From contig JADKGI010000031.1 of the NCBI GenBank assembly GCA_016722285.1, forward strand, positions 1 to 64,000: a DNA stretch of 64,000 bases, read 5' to 3'. Below, in pieces: positions 31,357 through 41,564 of the stretch. This DNA comes from Saprospiraceae bacterium. GTDB lineage: Bacteria > Bacteroidota > Bacteroidia > Chitinophagales > Saprospiraceae. The first letter of the stretch is position 1. Every line of letters begins with the position of its first letter. The notes under the pieces are model-generated. The model saw only the letters and a program-made list of their open reading frames with translations, made no database searches and was not told the DNA's origin. The translations under genes were made by a program, and so were the position numbers.

Positions 31357-32603
31357 CTAATTTATTGAGTCTAATATGGCAATAGCCTTAAGTTTGAAAT
31401 TCTGGATGATATTAACAGATTTGAAAGTACTATCATTCCAAAATGTATAATAATATCTTAACCATATTCCACTGAAAAATATAATCAATAAATGATAAAT
31501 GGGCAAGTGGCAAATAATAAAAATAATAATTAAGAATATATATAGTAGCAACATCAGAATCAAAACAGAAACCATCAAAATAGATGCACGGAATTCTTTT
31601 GACTTACCTTAGTTTTTGTAAAATAATATCCACCTGCGATGGGAATGGAGTGGGTTATTGCTCCATAAAGGGCCGGCAAGAACCCAATTATTAAGACCAC
31701 CAGTCTCGATATACTCATGATCTTTTTATTAAGATCATCAAGCTTTATTCCTGAGACTCTCATTTGATTTTTCAGAGTAAATACTTCTTGTTTTAAACTG
31801 GAGTTTTGCTTTTCTGATAATAATTCTATTTTTATTGCAAGATTTTTTTCTATGATAAGGTTGTCGTCGGATGTAGAAAAAACGGGTGGGTATGAAATTT
31901 TAGATTTGCTTCTCTCTATAATAACAAGATCTTCAAAGAGACTTGTGTTATTCTCATCTTCAATGTGAATAACATTTTTTTTGATAGAAGCATAAAGGTC
32001 ATCCAATAATTTCTGGTGACCTGAATTTTTATCAATACTATACAGATCAAAATAATCTTTGGCCTGTACCGGGGCTCCAATACGCAGCATGACCGTTTTA
32101 TCAAATTTGTCAGGATAGGTAAAATTGATACCAACAGGAAGTATTTCAAGATCAAGATCCGGTTTTTTTTCAAGCGTTTGAAAAGCGATTCTGGAAATTC
32201 CCTTTTGGAGTGGCCTAAGTTTTTTAATACTCTGAGTATTGCCTTCAGCAAATATTAAAAGATTGTTTTTATCGATCAATACCTGCAAACTTTCGTCTAT
32301 TGTCTGACTATTTTCCCTCAATTTTGAAAAACCATCCTTAAACCTGAATATCGGAATTTGATTGGTTGATATCAGCATTGGCCTTAAAAAAGAGTTGTCA
32401 AATACATCTCCGCGAACCAGAAAGTGAAGTGGTTTTGGAAAAAAACAAGCCATAATTAGAGGTTCGAGAAAGCCATTTGGATGATTACTCGCTATGAGTT
32501 GCGCTTTATCATCCTTTATGTGCTCTGTACCTGTTATGTGGATTTTTCTAAAGAATAATTTTAACGTAATTCTTACCAGTACTTTAAGAAAGCTATAAAA
32601 CAT
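31357..32603 (-). CDS. 1-acyl-glycerol-3-phosphate acyltransferase-like protein (frameshifted)
   Basis: PlsC-type acyltransferase with SNHPNGFLEPLIM (the catalytic H-x4-D motif appears as HPNGFLE, Asp replaced by Glu), FAEGNTQS (EGT-like substrate motif, here EGN) and ILPVGINFTYPDKF. The C-terminus has membrane helices (VVLIIGFLPALYG). After KVSQK the frame is lost near 31600; the reading continues from EFRASILMVSVLILMLL to a stop at 31357, so the gene is longer than the first open stretch suggests. Probably an acyltransferase of phospholipid or ornithine-lipid synthesis. Confidence 0.8.
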
Positions 32604-32648
32604 AAACTTGATTATCTATTTTTGTGGTGTAAAGCTAACAAAAGCTGA

Positions 32649-33581
32649 ATGTCAGACCCTATTACATTGCCAAATAAATTTCTTATTATAATCGCCGGCC
32701 CCACAGGAATCGGAAAATCAATACTTGCAATCAACCTTGCAAAGAAGTTTAATGCAGAAATATTTTCTGCTGATAGCAGGCAGATATATAAAGAAATGAC
32801 CATTGGTACAGCAAAACCTACCTTGGTTGACCAGGAAGGTATCAAGCATCATTTTATTGACGAATTAAGTATCCATGATAAATATTCAGTCGGACATTAT
32901 GAATCAGATATAATGGTCAGGTTGAATAATTACTTCAAGCAAAACAATATTGGAATATTAGTAGGTGGTACAGGATTATATATAAATGCTGTAACCGCAG
33001 GCCTTGATGAATTTCCGGATGTTCCTGATAAGATTGTTGAATATCTGTATTTAAGATATAAAACGGAAGGGATACAGGATTTGCAAAATGAATTATTTGT
33101 AAAAGATCCTGAATATCATAAACAGATAGACTTAAGTAATCATAGAAGAATAATAAGAGCACTAAGTATTATTCATGCTTGTGGAAAACCATACAGTTCA
33201 TTTCTTAATCGCAGCAAAGTAATTGAAAAAAGATATGATACCATCTGTATTTTGCTGGAAATGCCACGGGATGAACTATACAATAATATAAATATTAGAG
33301 TGGATCGGATGATCAGTTCAGGCCTTGTTGATGAAGCGTACTCCCTGTGTCAGTTTAAACAAGTCAGAGCCCTTCAAACTGTGGGATACCAGGAATTATT
33401 TGAGTTCTTTGATGAGAAAATAACATTAAATGAAGCGATAGGACTAATAAAGCAAAACAGTCGGAGATACGCCAAAAGGCAAATGACCTGGTTTAGGAAA
33501 TATGGAAATTGGGCCACATTTCACCCATCAGACATATCCCGCATTCAATCATATATTGAAGAGATTTTTGGCACTGTTTGA
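32649..33581 (+). CDS. miaA: tRNA dimethylallyltransferase
   Basis: A 310-residue enzyme that isopentenylates A37 in tRNAs reading UNN codons. P-loop IIAGPTGIGKS (residues about 13-23), SADSRQIYKEMTIGTAKP, DELSIHDKYSVGHYE, LVGGTGLYINAV and QTVGYQEL are all family signatures. The C-terminal RRYAKRQMTWFRKYG is also diagnostic. A TATTTTTG -7-like motif lies at 32617-32624. It is divergent from the acyltransferase gene. Confidence 0.95.
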   Translation: MSDPITLPNKFLIIIAGPTGIGKSILAINLAKKFNAEIFSADSRQIYKEMTIGTAKPTLVDQEGIKHHFIDELSIHDKYSVGHYESDIMVRLNNYFKQNNIGILVGGTGLYINAVTAGLDEFPDVPDKIVEYLYLRYKTEGIQDLQNELFVKDPEYHKQIDLSNHRRIIRALSIIHACGKPYSSFLNRSKVIEKRYDTICILLEMPRDELYNNINIRVDRMISSGLVDEAYSLCQFKQVRALQTVGYQELFEFFDEKITLNEAIGLIKQNSRRYAKRQMTWFRKYGNWATFHPSDISRIQSYIEEIFGTV

Positions 33582-33649
33582 TATTTAACGTGTTAAAGTT
33601 TATTTAAAACTACTATTAAATCACACGGTGGACAACTATTAATACAAAC

Positions 33650-33665
33650 ATTTGTTGCAACAAAT
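33650..33665. promoter_or_regulatory. 16-bp perfect palindrome upstream of yceI-like gene
   Basis: ATTTGTTGCAACAAAT is a perfect inverted repeat 34 bases before the yceI-like start. Such a site is a plausible operator for a dimeric regulator. No regulator is identified. Confidence 0.4.
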
Positions 33666-33698
33666 ATTATTTATTTACAATTAAAAATTTATTAAAAA

Positions 33699-34275
33699 AT
33701 GAAATTATTATTATTTATCGCAGGTCTTTTTGTTACTTCATCTCATGTGGTTGCCGGTACGGTGGTGCCATCTCCAAAAACAATTGATCTTAGTACTTCC
33801 AAGGTCAATTGGAAAGCTTACAAAGTTACAGGTGCTCATGAAGGTATGATGAAATTCAAGTCAGGAAACCTGATATTTGATGGAGAAACTTTGATTGGGG
33901 GTCAATTGGAAGTAGATATGAACACTATTGATGTTTCAGACCTAAAAGGGGCTGGAAAAGGCAAACTTGAAGGTCATCTGAAATCTGAAGATTTCTTTAG
34001 TGTTGTAAAGCACCCTGCAGCTACTATCAACATCACAAAGGTGACTTCACGTGGATTGCCAGGTGAGTATAAAATTACAGCAAACATCACTATTAAAAAA
34101 CACGACAAAAGAGATTAAATTTAATGCGACAGCCAAAGATGGAGCAGGTCAAGCTACTATTAAGTTGGACAGATCTGATTTTGATATCAAATATGGTTCT
34201 GGATCATTTTTTGAAAATTTAGGCGATAAGACAATTTATGATGAATTTGATCTCACAGTATCGATTGCTTATTAA
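33699..34275 (+). CDS. YceI-like periplasmic protein (frameshifted)
   Basis: Signal peptide MKLLLFIAGLFVTSSHVVAG, then a YceI lipocalin-like beta-barrel (DLSTSKVNWKAYKVTGAHEGMMKFKSG, LKSEDFFSVVKHPAATINIT). The frame shifts at the A run 34095-34100. Removing one A gives ANITIKNTTKEIKFNAT and continues to TIYDEFDLTVSIAY and the stop at 34275. The restored protein of about 190 residues fits the family, which binds isoprenoid-like lipids in the periplasm. Confidence 0.85.
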
Positions 34276-34531
34276 ATTTGTTCAGGAAAAAAAATATAGC
34301 ATTACTTCTGTTAGTTTAAAAATATTTATACATTTGCATGGCAGTGATCAGATATTGTGAACGACTTAAAAAAATGGATAACATTAGTTATTTAGAATAA
34401 GGAATTGAAATTTTTTGGAGCAAAGAATAATGTTGATGTATTCTGGTTTTATCAATTTATTTTTATGCATGTGAACTTTGGACAAATTGAAATTGTTTTA
34501 AAAGAATAAAGAAATAGATTTCAAACTATAT

Positions 34532-34618
34532 ATAAAGAGACAGTAGTTTTTTTCATAGTTAGAGGGTCGGGTCGCCGGACTCGGCCCCTTTCAACGAAGA
34601 GCTAACGTCTGAGATTTA
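34532..34618 (+). repeat. Structured tandem repeat, copy 1
   Basis: An 87-base unit. It folds into a 10-bp GC-rich hairpin (GGGTCGGGTC, loop GCCG, GACTCGGCCC) inside a GTTAG/CTAAC helix, with AGAC/GTCT outside. It differs from copy 2 at two positions in the segment after the hairpin. It is non-coding and far more GC-rich than its surroundings. Confidence 0.8.
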
Positions 34619-34644
34619 AAATATAGGGTGAAACAAATTATATC

Positions 34645-34731
34645 ATAAAGAGACAGTAGTTTTTTTCATAGTTAGAGGGTCGGGTCGCCGGACTCGGCCC
34701 CTTTCGACGATGAGCTAACGTCTGAGATTTA
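34645..34731 (+). repeat. Structured tandem repeat, copy 2
   Basis: Second copy, 113 bases from copy 1 with a 26-base spacer. Hairpin, outer helix and T7 tract are identical to copy 1. A terminator follows 12 bases later, which favours a transcribed RNA read on the plus strand. Confidence 0.8.
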
Positions 34732-34743
34732 TGAATTGATAGG

Positions 34744-34773
34744 AGACTGTACTTTTCTACAGTCTTTTTTTTT
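34744..34773 (+). terminator. Intrinsic terminator after the tandem repeats
   Basis: Stem AGACTGTA (34744-34751) with TACAGTCT (34758-34765), loop CTTTTC, followed by a run of nine T bases. It could end a transcript from yceI through both repeats or a short independent RNA. Confidence 0.85.
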
Positions 34774-34970
34774 ATTTCTACATTTCAATTTAATTAGTAA
34801 ATATTTTCCTTAAGGCATTAACATTCAATAGCTTTTAAATTAATTTTAAATTTAATTTAATTTTAATGCACATATAAAATTTTATATTTTATATGAATTA
34901 CTGGTGTCATTTTGACATGTGTCCTTATATTTGCATTTCTTTTTTTAAAAAATAATTAAAATTTAAAGGA

Positions 34971-36648
34971 TTGATGATTTCTAAATCTGACATATTTGGC
35001 TATAATCCTAATAAGGAATTTGAAAAGCCTGTTGCATATTTTTCTATGGAATTTGCCATTCATCAGGCTCTGAAAATATATAGTGGAGGATTAGGTTTTC
35101 TGGCCGGATCACATATGAGAAGTGCTTTTGAATTAAAACAAAACCTCGTTGGCATAGGGATGTTATGGAAATATGGTTACTATGATCAGGTTAGGACTAT
35201 AAACGGAACGATGAAACCTGATTACGTTCAGAAATTTTATTCATACCTTACAGACACAGGGATAATATTTCCTGTCGATGTCCATAGTTCAACTGTTTAT
35301 GTCAAAGCTTATCTTTTGAAACCCCAGGTTTTCGGCTCTGCCCCATTATTTCTTTTGACAACAGATATCGAACAGAATGATGCTGTATCAAGGACTATAA
35401 CAAACAGACTTTATGATGCCAATGAATCCACCAGGATAGCTCAATCAATTGTGCTTGGAATAGGAGGCGCAAAGCTTCTGGATATTCTTAATTTGGGTAC
35501 TGAAATTTACCATATGAATGAAGGACATGCTCTACCACTCTGCTTTTTCTCTATTCTAAATTTGGAACATTGCATGAGGTGAAAAAGAGAGTGGTATTTA
35601 CTACCCATACCCCGGAAGAAGCAGGTAATGAGCAAAGAAGTTTTGACTTACTGAGCAAAATGTCGTTTTTCAACGGAGTAAATGAAGATGAAATAAAGAG
35701 ATATTAGGTATTGAAGGTGATAAACTCAATTATACTCTCTCAGCGTTGAAATTCGCAAAAATAGCTAATGGAGTTTCTAAAATGCATGGGGATGTATCAA
35801 ATGAGATGTGGGCTGGAAATGAAGGGATTTGCGAGAGAAAGTCAATTACAAATTCTCAAAATAAAAAATACTGGAAGGACGAAATTCTGGAATTGGCTTC
35901 GGAAAAAAATAATTTGAATGGCATTCTTCAAAGGAAAAAAGAAATGAAGAAAGAGTTATTTAAAATTGTTGCTGATCAGGCTGGAAAACTTTTCGATGAA
36001 AATATTTTAACTCTTGTATGGGCAAGAAGATATGCCGGATATAAGAGAGCTGACCTGATAGCAGCTGACGCGGAAAGATTTAGTAAATTGGTGACCGATT
36101 CAAAATACCCTATTCAAATAATCTGGGCAGGAAAACCATATCCGGAAGATTACGGGGCTATAGATACATTTAACAACCTGTATTGGAAAACCCTTCCTCT
36201 ACCTAATTGTGCTGTTCTTACAGGATATGAGCTTGCATTGTCTGCAGCTATGAAGAAGGGTTCTGATGTGTGGCTCAATAATCCTCGCCTTTATCAGGAA
36301 GCATCAGGAACCAGCGGTATGACAGCAACTATGAATGGTTCTGTTAATTTTTCTTTTCCTGATGGGTGGATTCCTGAGTTTGCTAAAGACGGTGAAAATA
36401 GCTTTATTATTCCACCTGCAGACCGAAATTTATCTATCGAACGTCAAAATGAGATTGAAAGCGAAAAATTGATGGATATACTTGAAAAAGTGATCTTGCC
36501 AACCTACTATAATAAACCTAAAAAATGGGCGAAAATTGTTCAAAACGGAATGCGAGACGTAAGCCCCGCTTTTGATTCCGATAGAATGGCTACTGAATAC
36601 TATTCTTTGCTTTTTAACAAAAAAGTTTTAGAACCTGAAACTGTATGA
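34971..36648 (+). CDS. Alpha-glucan phosphorylase, GT35-like (frameshifted)
   Basis: Glycogen/maltodextrin phosphorylase of the short bacterial type. The N-terminal part is 34971-35582 (PVAYFSMEFAIHQALKIYSGGLGFLAG, YHMNEGHALPL). A middle part in another frame follows (HEVKKRVVFTTHTPEEAGNEQRSF, about 35575-35700), and the C-terminal part is 35746-36648 (LVWARRYAGYKRADLI, EASGTSGMTATMNGSVNFSFPDGW). Frames break near 35544-35570 and 35695. The position equivalent to the PLP lysine in GTSGMK is Thr (ATGACA at 36319-36324). TATATTTG at 34926-34933 is a possible -7 element. Confidence 0.82.
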
Positions 36649-36727
36649 CAACATCACAATAGGATAGGGGACTGAAGATAATTTATAATAGAATGTTGAA
36701 TGCAGACGCAAATAATTTTGAGATTTC

Positions 36728-38051
36728 CTACGTGGATTTGGCAGCTCTTTTTTTATGCCTTTGAAAATAGTAAAAAGACGGAATACCCATACACAGAATT
36801 CCTACACCAGCCCAGGATTCCATATTTAAATTTGCCAGGGTATTAAGCACAAATGCTATGGTGATAATCAAATATACTAAGGGAATCAAAGGATACCATT
36901 TAAGTCTGAAACCCGAATGATCAGATTTTTGGTTTCTGAATATGAAAATGGTAGCCGTCGCCAAGGCCATAAATGTAATGTCCATAAAAGTGACAAATGT
37001 AATTATTCGTATAAAAGAACCCCACAATAATATGAGTATCGAAGCCCAGAAAGCCTGAAACAACATAGCTTTGTAAGGTGTCTTAAATCGGTCAGATATA
37101 TCTGATAAAAAATCAAAAAATATTCCATCCTTTGCCATAGCATAGTAAATGCGCGGGGCACTCATTGTATAAATACCAATAGTTCCAAAAATAGATATTG
37201 CTATAGCAATCGATACAAATTTGCCACCCCAGGAAAATACCATAGCCACGGCATCCCCAGCTACCCGCTCACTCGAAGACATAAGCTCGGCGGGCAATAA
37301 AATCATATATGCGGCAATGATGAACAGATAAAATACGGTTACTGTAAGAGTCCCAAACAACATTGCTTTCGGTACAGTTTTTTGAGGGTCAATGACTTCC
37401 CCTGACAGATAGGTTGCATGATGCCACCCTCCCATTGACCAGAATACACCAACAAATGCTATCAACATACTTTGAAATAAATTAGGAGGGACATTATTAG
37501 AAAGATCCAATGTTATTTTGTGGGTGACTGAAGGCATAAAATATGCTCCAATTAAAATTATCATTACCATTGCCAATAATTTTAACCCGGTAAAAAGTGT
37601 AGCAAATGTTTATGAAATATTGACACCAAATATATTTACTATAGTGAGTATCCATATTACCAAAATAGCAATAATAGATTTTTGTGTGTTATATACTGGA
37701 ATAAAAAATTTAAGATAATCAGCCCGCATACCCAAGCGCAGCCAAAGCCCCTGTATTAACTATTAAGAGTATAATCCAACCATACAGAAAGCCGGCAAGA
37801 TCTCCGTAAGCATTTTTTAGATAAACATAGACTCCACCTTCTTTGGGGAATCTGGCACCTAGTTCTGAAAAAGTCATAGCTCCCAGGAAAGCAATAAAAC
37901 CTCCTATCAGCCATGTAAGTAAAACGTAGCCTTGATGTGGTAAAACCTGCATCGTATTTGCCGGTGTAACAAAAATGCCTGAGCCGATGCATGCTCCTAT
38001 TGCAATCATAGTTAATCCTCTTGTTGTTAATACTCTTTTTAACTCCGACAT
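36728..38051 (-). CDS. APC family amino-acid permease (interrupted)
   Basis: A 12-helix transporter. The N-terminal part (37719-38051) begins MSELKRVLTTRGLTMIAIGACIGSGIFVTP, the family's first helix. The C-terminal part is 36728-37576. The 142 bases between them continue the gene in another frame (IIAILVIWILTIVNIFGVNIS) and contain one TAA codon where a lysine or glutamine is expected, near 37612. Transports an amino acid, identity unknown. The neighbours give no clue. Confidence 0.82.
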
Positions 38052-38207
38052 AGTAACATTTTAGATCGTTTCATTTAAAGAACATAATAAGTTCTTGCTT
38101 GGTAAAATTTTATAAAATTAACTATACAATTCAATAAGTATAATAATATTTTCTATTTTTAGAAAAATTTTGATTTGAATATATTGCATTGTAGCAAAGT
38201 TTTAAAA

Positions 38208-39455
38208 ATGATTCAAAAGGTATTCCTCAGAATGCTTCTTTTATTTGTATTTTTCCAACAATGTTATGTTCTGGATGGTCAACTCATGAAATCCTATCTT
38301 CTTGAGGAATTTGATGATATTACAGTACCGTTTGCTTATAGCAATGGATTTATTATTATAGATGTAATATTCCAAAAGGTTTTGCCCCTTAAGTTTATAT
38401 TAGATACAGGTGCAGAAAATACAATTTTATTAAAACGGGAATATTCTGACTTTCTAAAGGTACCATACCACAAGAAAATAGTTCTTTATGGATCTGATAT
38501 GAGTGAGGAAGTAACAGCATATGTTTGCAATGGTACCTATCTTCAATTTTTTAATACGCGTAGCGTCAGGCACAACATTCTTGTATTAGAAAAAGACTTT
38601 GTTCATCTCGAAGAATATGTGGGTAGCAAAGTGGATGGAATTATTGGTGCTGAATTTTTTAAAGGCATGATAATAAAAATAGACTTCAGGAAAGATGAAT
38701 TAACGTTGATTGATCCCAGAAAATTCAGTAAGTCCAGTACAAAAACTTACATACCATTTGATATTGAAATAATTAATAGCAAGCCTTACTTGAATTGTGT
38801 CACAGAAGTAAAAAATGGATTGGAAGTGAAGACAAAGTTATTACTTGATACTGGTGCCGCACTCACAGCATTGTTTCATCACAATACGGATACTCTTCTT
38901 AATGCATCGGGATCAATAGTAAAAGGTAGTCTTGGAAAAGGCCTCGGAGGTGATATTGAAGGATTTTCGGGACGAATACATAGGTTGAATCTGGGAGAAC
39001 TCTATTTTAATAACCTAATTAGCAGTTTTCAGGATTTGGATTCCAGCTTAATAAAACCGGAAAAAGTAACAAGAAATGGCATTATAGGAACTCTTTTGCT
39101 GGAGAGATTTGATGTAATTATTGATTTTGCGACACCTAAGTTATACCTTAGGCCCAAAAAAAATTACAATAAAGCTTTTGAATTCGATAGGAGTGGATTG
39201 ACAGTTTTTGCGTTTGGACCTGGTTTAAATAAGTACTACGTTAAGTATGTGACTGATAATTCGCCTGCGGCAGAAGCCGATATCAGACCGGGAGATATTA
39301 TACATAAAATAGGCTGTTGGTCTTATCGTTGGTATTCTTTGAGACAAGTGAACCACGTTTTATCTGGTAAAATTGGGAAGAAAGTGAAAATTCAAATTAA
39401 GCGAGGTGAAGAAAAACTTAAAAAAGAATTTATACTAAGAGATTTGTTCAAATAG
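38208..39455 (+). CDS. Secreted aspartyl protease-like protein with PDZ domain
   Basis: The ATG at 38208 gives a signal peptide (MIQKVFLRMLLLFVFFQQC), better than 38175. Two retropepsin-type half-sites are present, FILDTGAENTILL (about residue 60) and LLLDTGAALTALF (about residue 215), so the catalytic aspartates of a pepsin-like bilobal protease are in place. A PDZ domain (about residues 330-410, NSPAAEADIRPGDIIHKIG) follows. Probably a periplasmic or surface protease. Confidence 0.82.
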   Translation: MIQKVFLRMLLLFVFFQQCYVLDGQLMKSYLLEEFDDITVPFAYSNGFIIIDVIFQKVLPLKFILDTGAENTILLKREYSDFLKVPYHKKIVLYGSDMSEEVTAYVCNGTYLQFFNTRSVRHNILVLEKDFVHLEEYVGSKVDGIIGAEFFKGMIIKIDFRKDELTLIDPRKFSKSSTKTYIPFDIEIINSKPYLNCVTEVKNGLEVKTKLLLDTGAALTALFHHNTDTLLNASGSIVKGSLGKGLGGDIEGFSGRIHRLNLGELYFNNLISSFQDLDSSLIKPEKVTRNGIIGTLLLERFDVIIDFATPKLYLRPKKNYNKAFEFDRSGLTVFAFGPGLNKYYVKYVTDNSPAAEADIRPGDIIHKIGCWSYRWYSLRQVNHVLSGKIGKKVKIQIKRGEEKLKKEFILRDLFK

Positions 39456-39587
39456 TATATATTTGCTCAAAAGCATAGAATGGAATGGGTACAATCTTTT
39501 AATTTTAAGCAATTGTTTAATTATGATCAATTTCAATCAAAACTTTCAATTTTTATTGATACTTCAGCTCTTTTTTCTTAAATAGAG

Positions 39588-39692
39588 ATGGCATTGAGTA
39601 AAAAAGTAGTTTCATTTGACGAACAATGGCTTAATTTCAATTTGAAAGAATATACCCCAAAATTTGCAATATTAATTATTTATACATTATAA
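39588..39692 (+). CDS. Possible 34-residue leader peptide, uncertain
   Basis: ATG at 39588 with a purine-rich stretch before it, reading MALSKKVVSFDEQWLNFN and ending at the TAA just before the antiporter start. Could be a gene remnant or a leader peptide; the sequence alone does not decide. Confidence 0.2.
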   Translation: MALSKKVVSFDEQWLNFNLKEYTPKFAILIIYTL

Positions 39693-39693
39693 A

Positions 39694-40653
39694 ATGATAA
39701 GTTTCCTCCTGTTGGCAGGTAGTTTGGTTTTAGTAATCTATGGTGCAAACATTTTGGTGGATGGCGCATCATCTTTGGCAAAAATGTTTAACATCCCTAA
39801 TATTGTTATCGGACTTACTGTGGTTGCATTTGGAACTTCATCTCCCGAGCTAGCCATTACGTCCTATTCTGCATATACAGGAAATACGGATATAGCAATC
39901 GGAAACGTGGTCGGAAGTAATATTTGTAATATTTTGCTGATAATCGGAGTTACGTCTATAGTTTATCCACTTACCATACTGAAAAATACAGTTCTTAAAG
40001 AAATTCCGTTGAGTCTGCTTGCCGCCATAGTGCTCTATGTCATGATAAATGACATTAAATTTTCGGGAGGAAGTGTGGATTCCATATCTATTGGTGACGG
40101 AATAATTTTATTAGGATATATGGCAATATTTGTTTATTATCTTGTTCATTTAGCAAATACTAGTGGCGAAGATGAAGACATTGTGATCCTGAACTTGTCT
40201 AAATCAAAGTCCATTCTATATATTCTGGGAGGTTTCGCATTGCTGATCGGTGGTGGTAAAATTTTTGTAGATTCAGCCGTTGAACTTGCGCTCAGGTTTG
40301 GAATGAGTCAGGCGGTAGTGGGTTTGACGATAGTTTCATTAGGCACATCACTACCAGAATTAGTCACGAGTGTAGTTGCAGCTTTAAAGAAGAATTCAGA
40401 TATAGCAGTAGGCAATGTAGTAGGTAGCAATATTTTTAATATATTTTTGGTATTGGGAGTAGGTTCCATTATATCATCCATTCCTAAAGGGAACATAACA
40501 AATATTGACTTTTACGTCTGTATTTTAGCAAGTCTGGCATTATTAGCATCTGCATTTGTGATGAGGAAACATACTGTGACTAAGGTTGAAGGTATCTTTT
40601 TTGTCATAATGTATATTGTATATCTGAGTTATCAGGTACATCTCGTACATTGA
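39694..40653 (+). CDS. Calcium/sodium antiporter (YrbG-type, CaCA family)
   Basis: A 319-residue membrane protein with two inverted halves. Each half has the signature ion-binding helix: VVAFGTSSPELAITSYSA (about residue 50) and IVSLGTSLPELVTSVVAALKKNS (about residue 215), each followed by IAxGNVVGSNIxNI. About ten helices. Exchanges Ca2+ for Na+ or H+ across the inner membrane. Confidence 0.92.
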   Translation: MISFLLLAGSLVLVIYGANILVDGASSLAKMFNIPNIVIGLTVVAFGTSSPELAITSYSAYTGNTDIAIGNVVGSNICNILLIIGVTSIVYPLTILKNTVLKEIPLSLLAAIVLYVMINDIKFSGGSVDSISIGDGIILLGYMAIFVYYLVHLANTSGEDEDIVILNLSKSKSILYILGGFALLIGGGKIFVDSAVELALRFGMSQAVVGLTIVSLGTSLPELVTSVVAALKKNSDIAVGNVVGSNIFNIFLVLGVGSIISSIPKGNITNIDFYVCILASLALLASAFVMRKHTVTKVEGIFFVIMYIVYLSYQVHLVH

Positions 40654-40672
40654 TCTGCTTAAATTGTTTGAA

Positions 40673-41551
40673 TTATTTTAAAACTTCTTCTTTGAGCTTT
40701 TCATAATTACCTTGCGAAAGTGGGGACAAAGGTAATCTAACTTCGTTTGTACAATAGCCTAATACTTGCATTGCTGACTTAATACCTACAGGATTTCCTT
40801 CAATATAGAGCCATTTATGGAGATCATAAGTCTTGAAATTTAGTTCTCTGGCCGCATAATAATCCTGATCTAAAGCAAAATTTATCATTTGACTGAATGC
40901 CTTAGGTAAGGCGTTTGCCATCACTGATATTACACCATCACCTCCAACGGCTGTCATTGGCAGAGCAACTTCATCATCGCCTGAAGTCACAATAAAATGA
41001 GAAGGCTTATTTTTAATAATACGGGTGGTTTGAATGAGGTCCCCGGAAGCTTCTTTTATACCAATAATGTTTTTACTGTATTCAGCTAACCTTACAGTCG
41101 TTTCCCATTCCATATTGGATCTCGTTCTGCCGGGAACATTATATAAGATTACTGGTATAGGACAGGAATCTGCTACTTCTGCGTAATGCCTGAAAATGCC
41201 TTCCTGAGAAGGCTTCACGTAAGCAGGACTCGATGAAAGTATAGCATCTACTCCAGAAAAATTGTATTCTTTGATCTTCTTAACCAGCTCTTTAGTATCA
41301 TTCCAACCAAAATTTCCTGCCACCAATGGTACTCTGTTGTTGATTTTTACAACACAAAAATCTAAAACGGATCTTGCTTCGATTTCATTTAAAGTAGCTG
41401 TTTCTCCGGTTGACCCAAGCGCTACTATAAAATTTACACCACCATTGATTACATATTCAATAATATTTCCAAAAGCTGGAAAGTCAATTTCATTGTCTTT
41501 AAATGGAGTAATGATGGCAACACCTGTGCCAATAAATCTTTGGTCTTTCAT
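40673..41551 (-). CDS. dapA: 4-hydroxy-tetrahydrodipicolinate synthase
   Basis: A 292-residue TIM-barrel aldolase, first step of the lysine/diaminopimelate branch. GSTGETATL (the catalytic Thr pair), LYNVPGRT (Tyr), GIKEASGD (Schiff-base Lys) and SGDDEVALPMTAVGGDGVISV are intact. It is followed upstream in the same direction by a DUF6913 gene and accA. Confidence 0.95.
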   Translation of the reverse strand: MKDQRFIGTGVAIITPFKDNEIDFPAFGNIIEYVINGGVNFIVALGSTGETATLNEIEARSVLDFCVVKINNRVPLVAGNFGWNDTKELVKKIKEYNFSGVDAILSSSPAYVKPSQEGIFRHYAEVADSCPIPVILYNVPGRTRSNMEWETTVRLAEYSKNIIGIKEASGDLIQTTRIIKNKPSHFIVTSGDDEVALPMTAVGGDGVISVMANALPKAFSQMINFALDQDYYAARELNFKTYDLHKWLYIEGNPVGIKSAMQVLGYCTNEVRLPLSPLSQGNYEKLKEEVLK

Positions 41552-41564
41552 TATACTTAGATTC

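Noticed and set aside
34532..34731. Two repeats as a minimal CRISPR array
   Set aside because: The repeat is 87 bases and the spacer 26, only two copies occur and there are no cas genes; the stem structure and terminator fit an RNA element.
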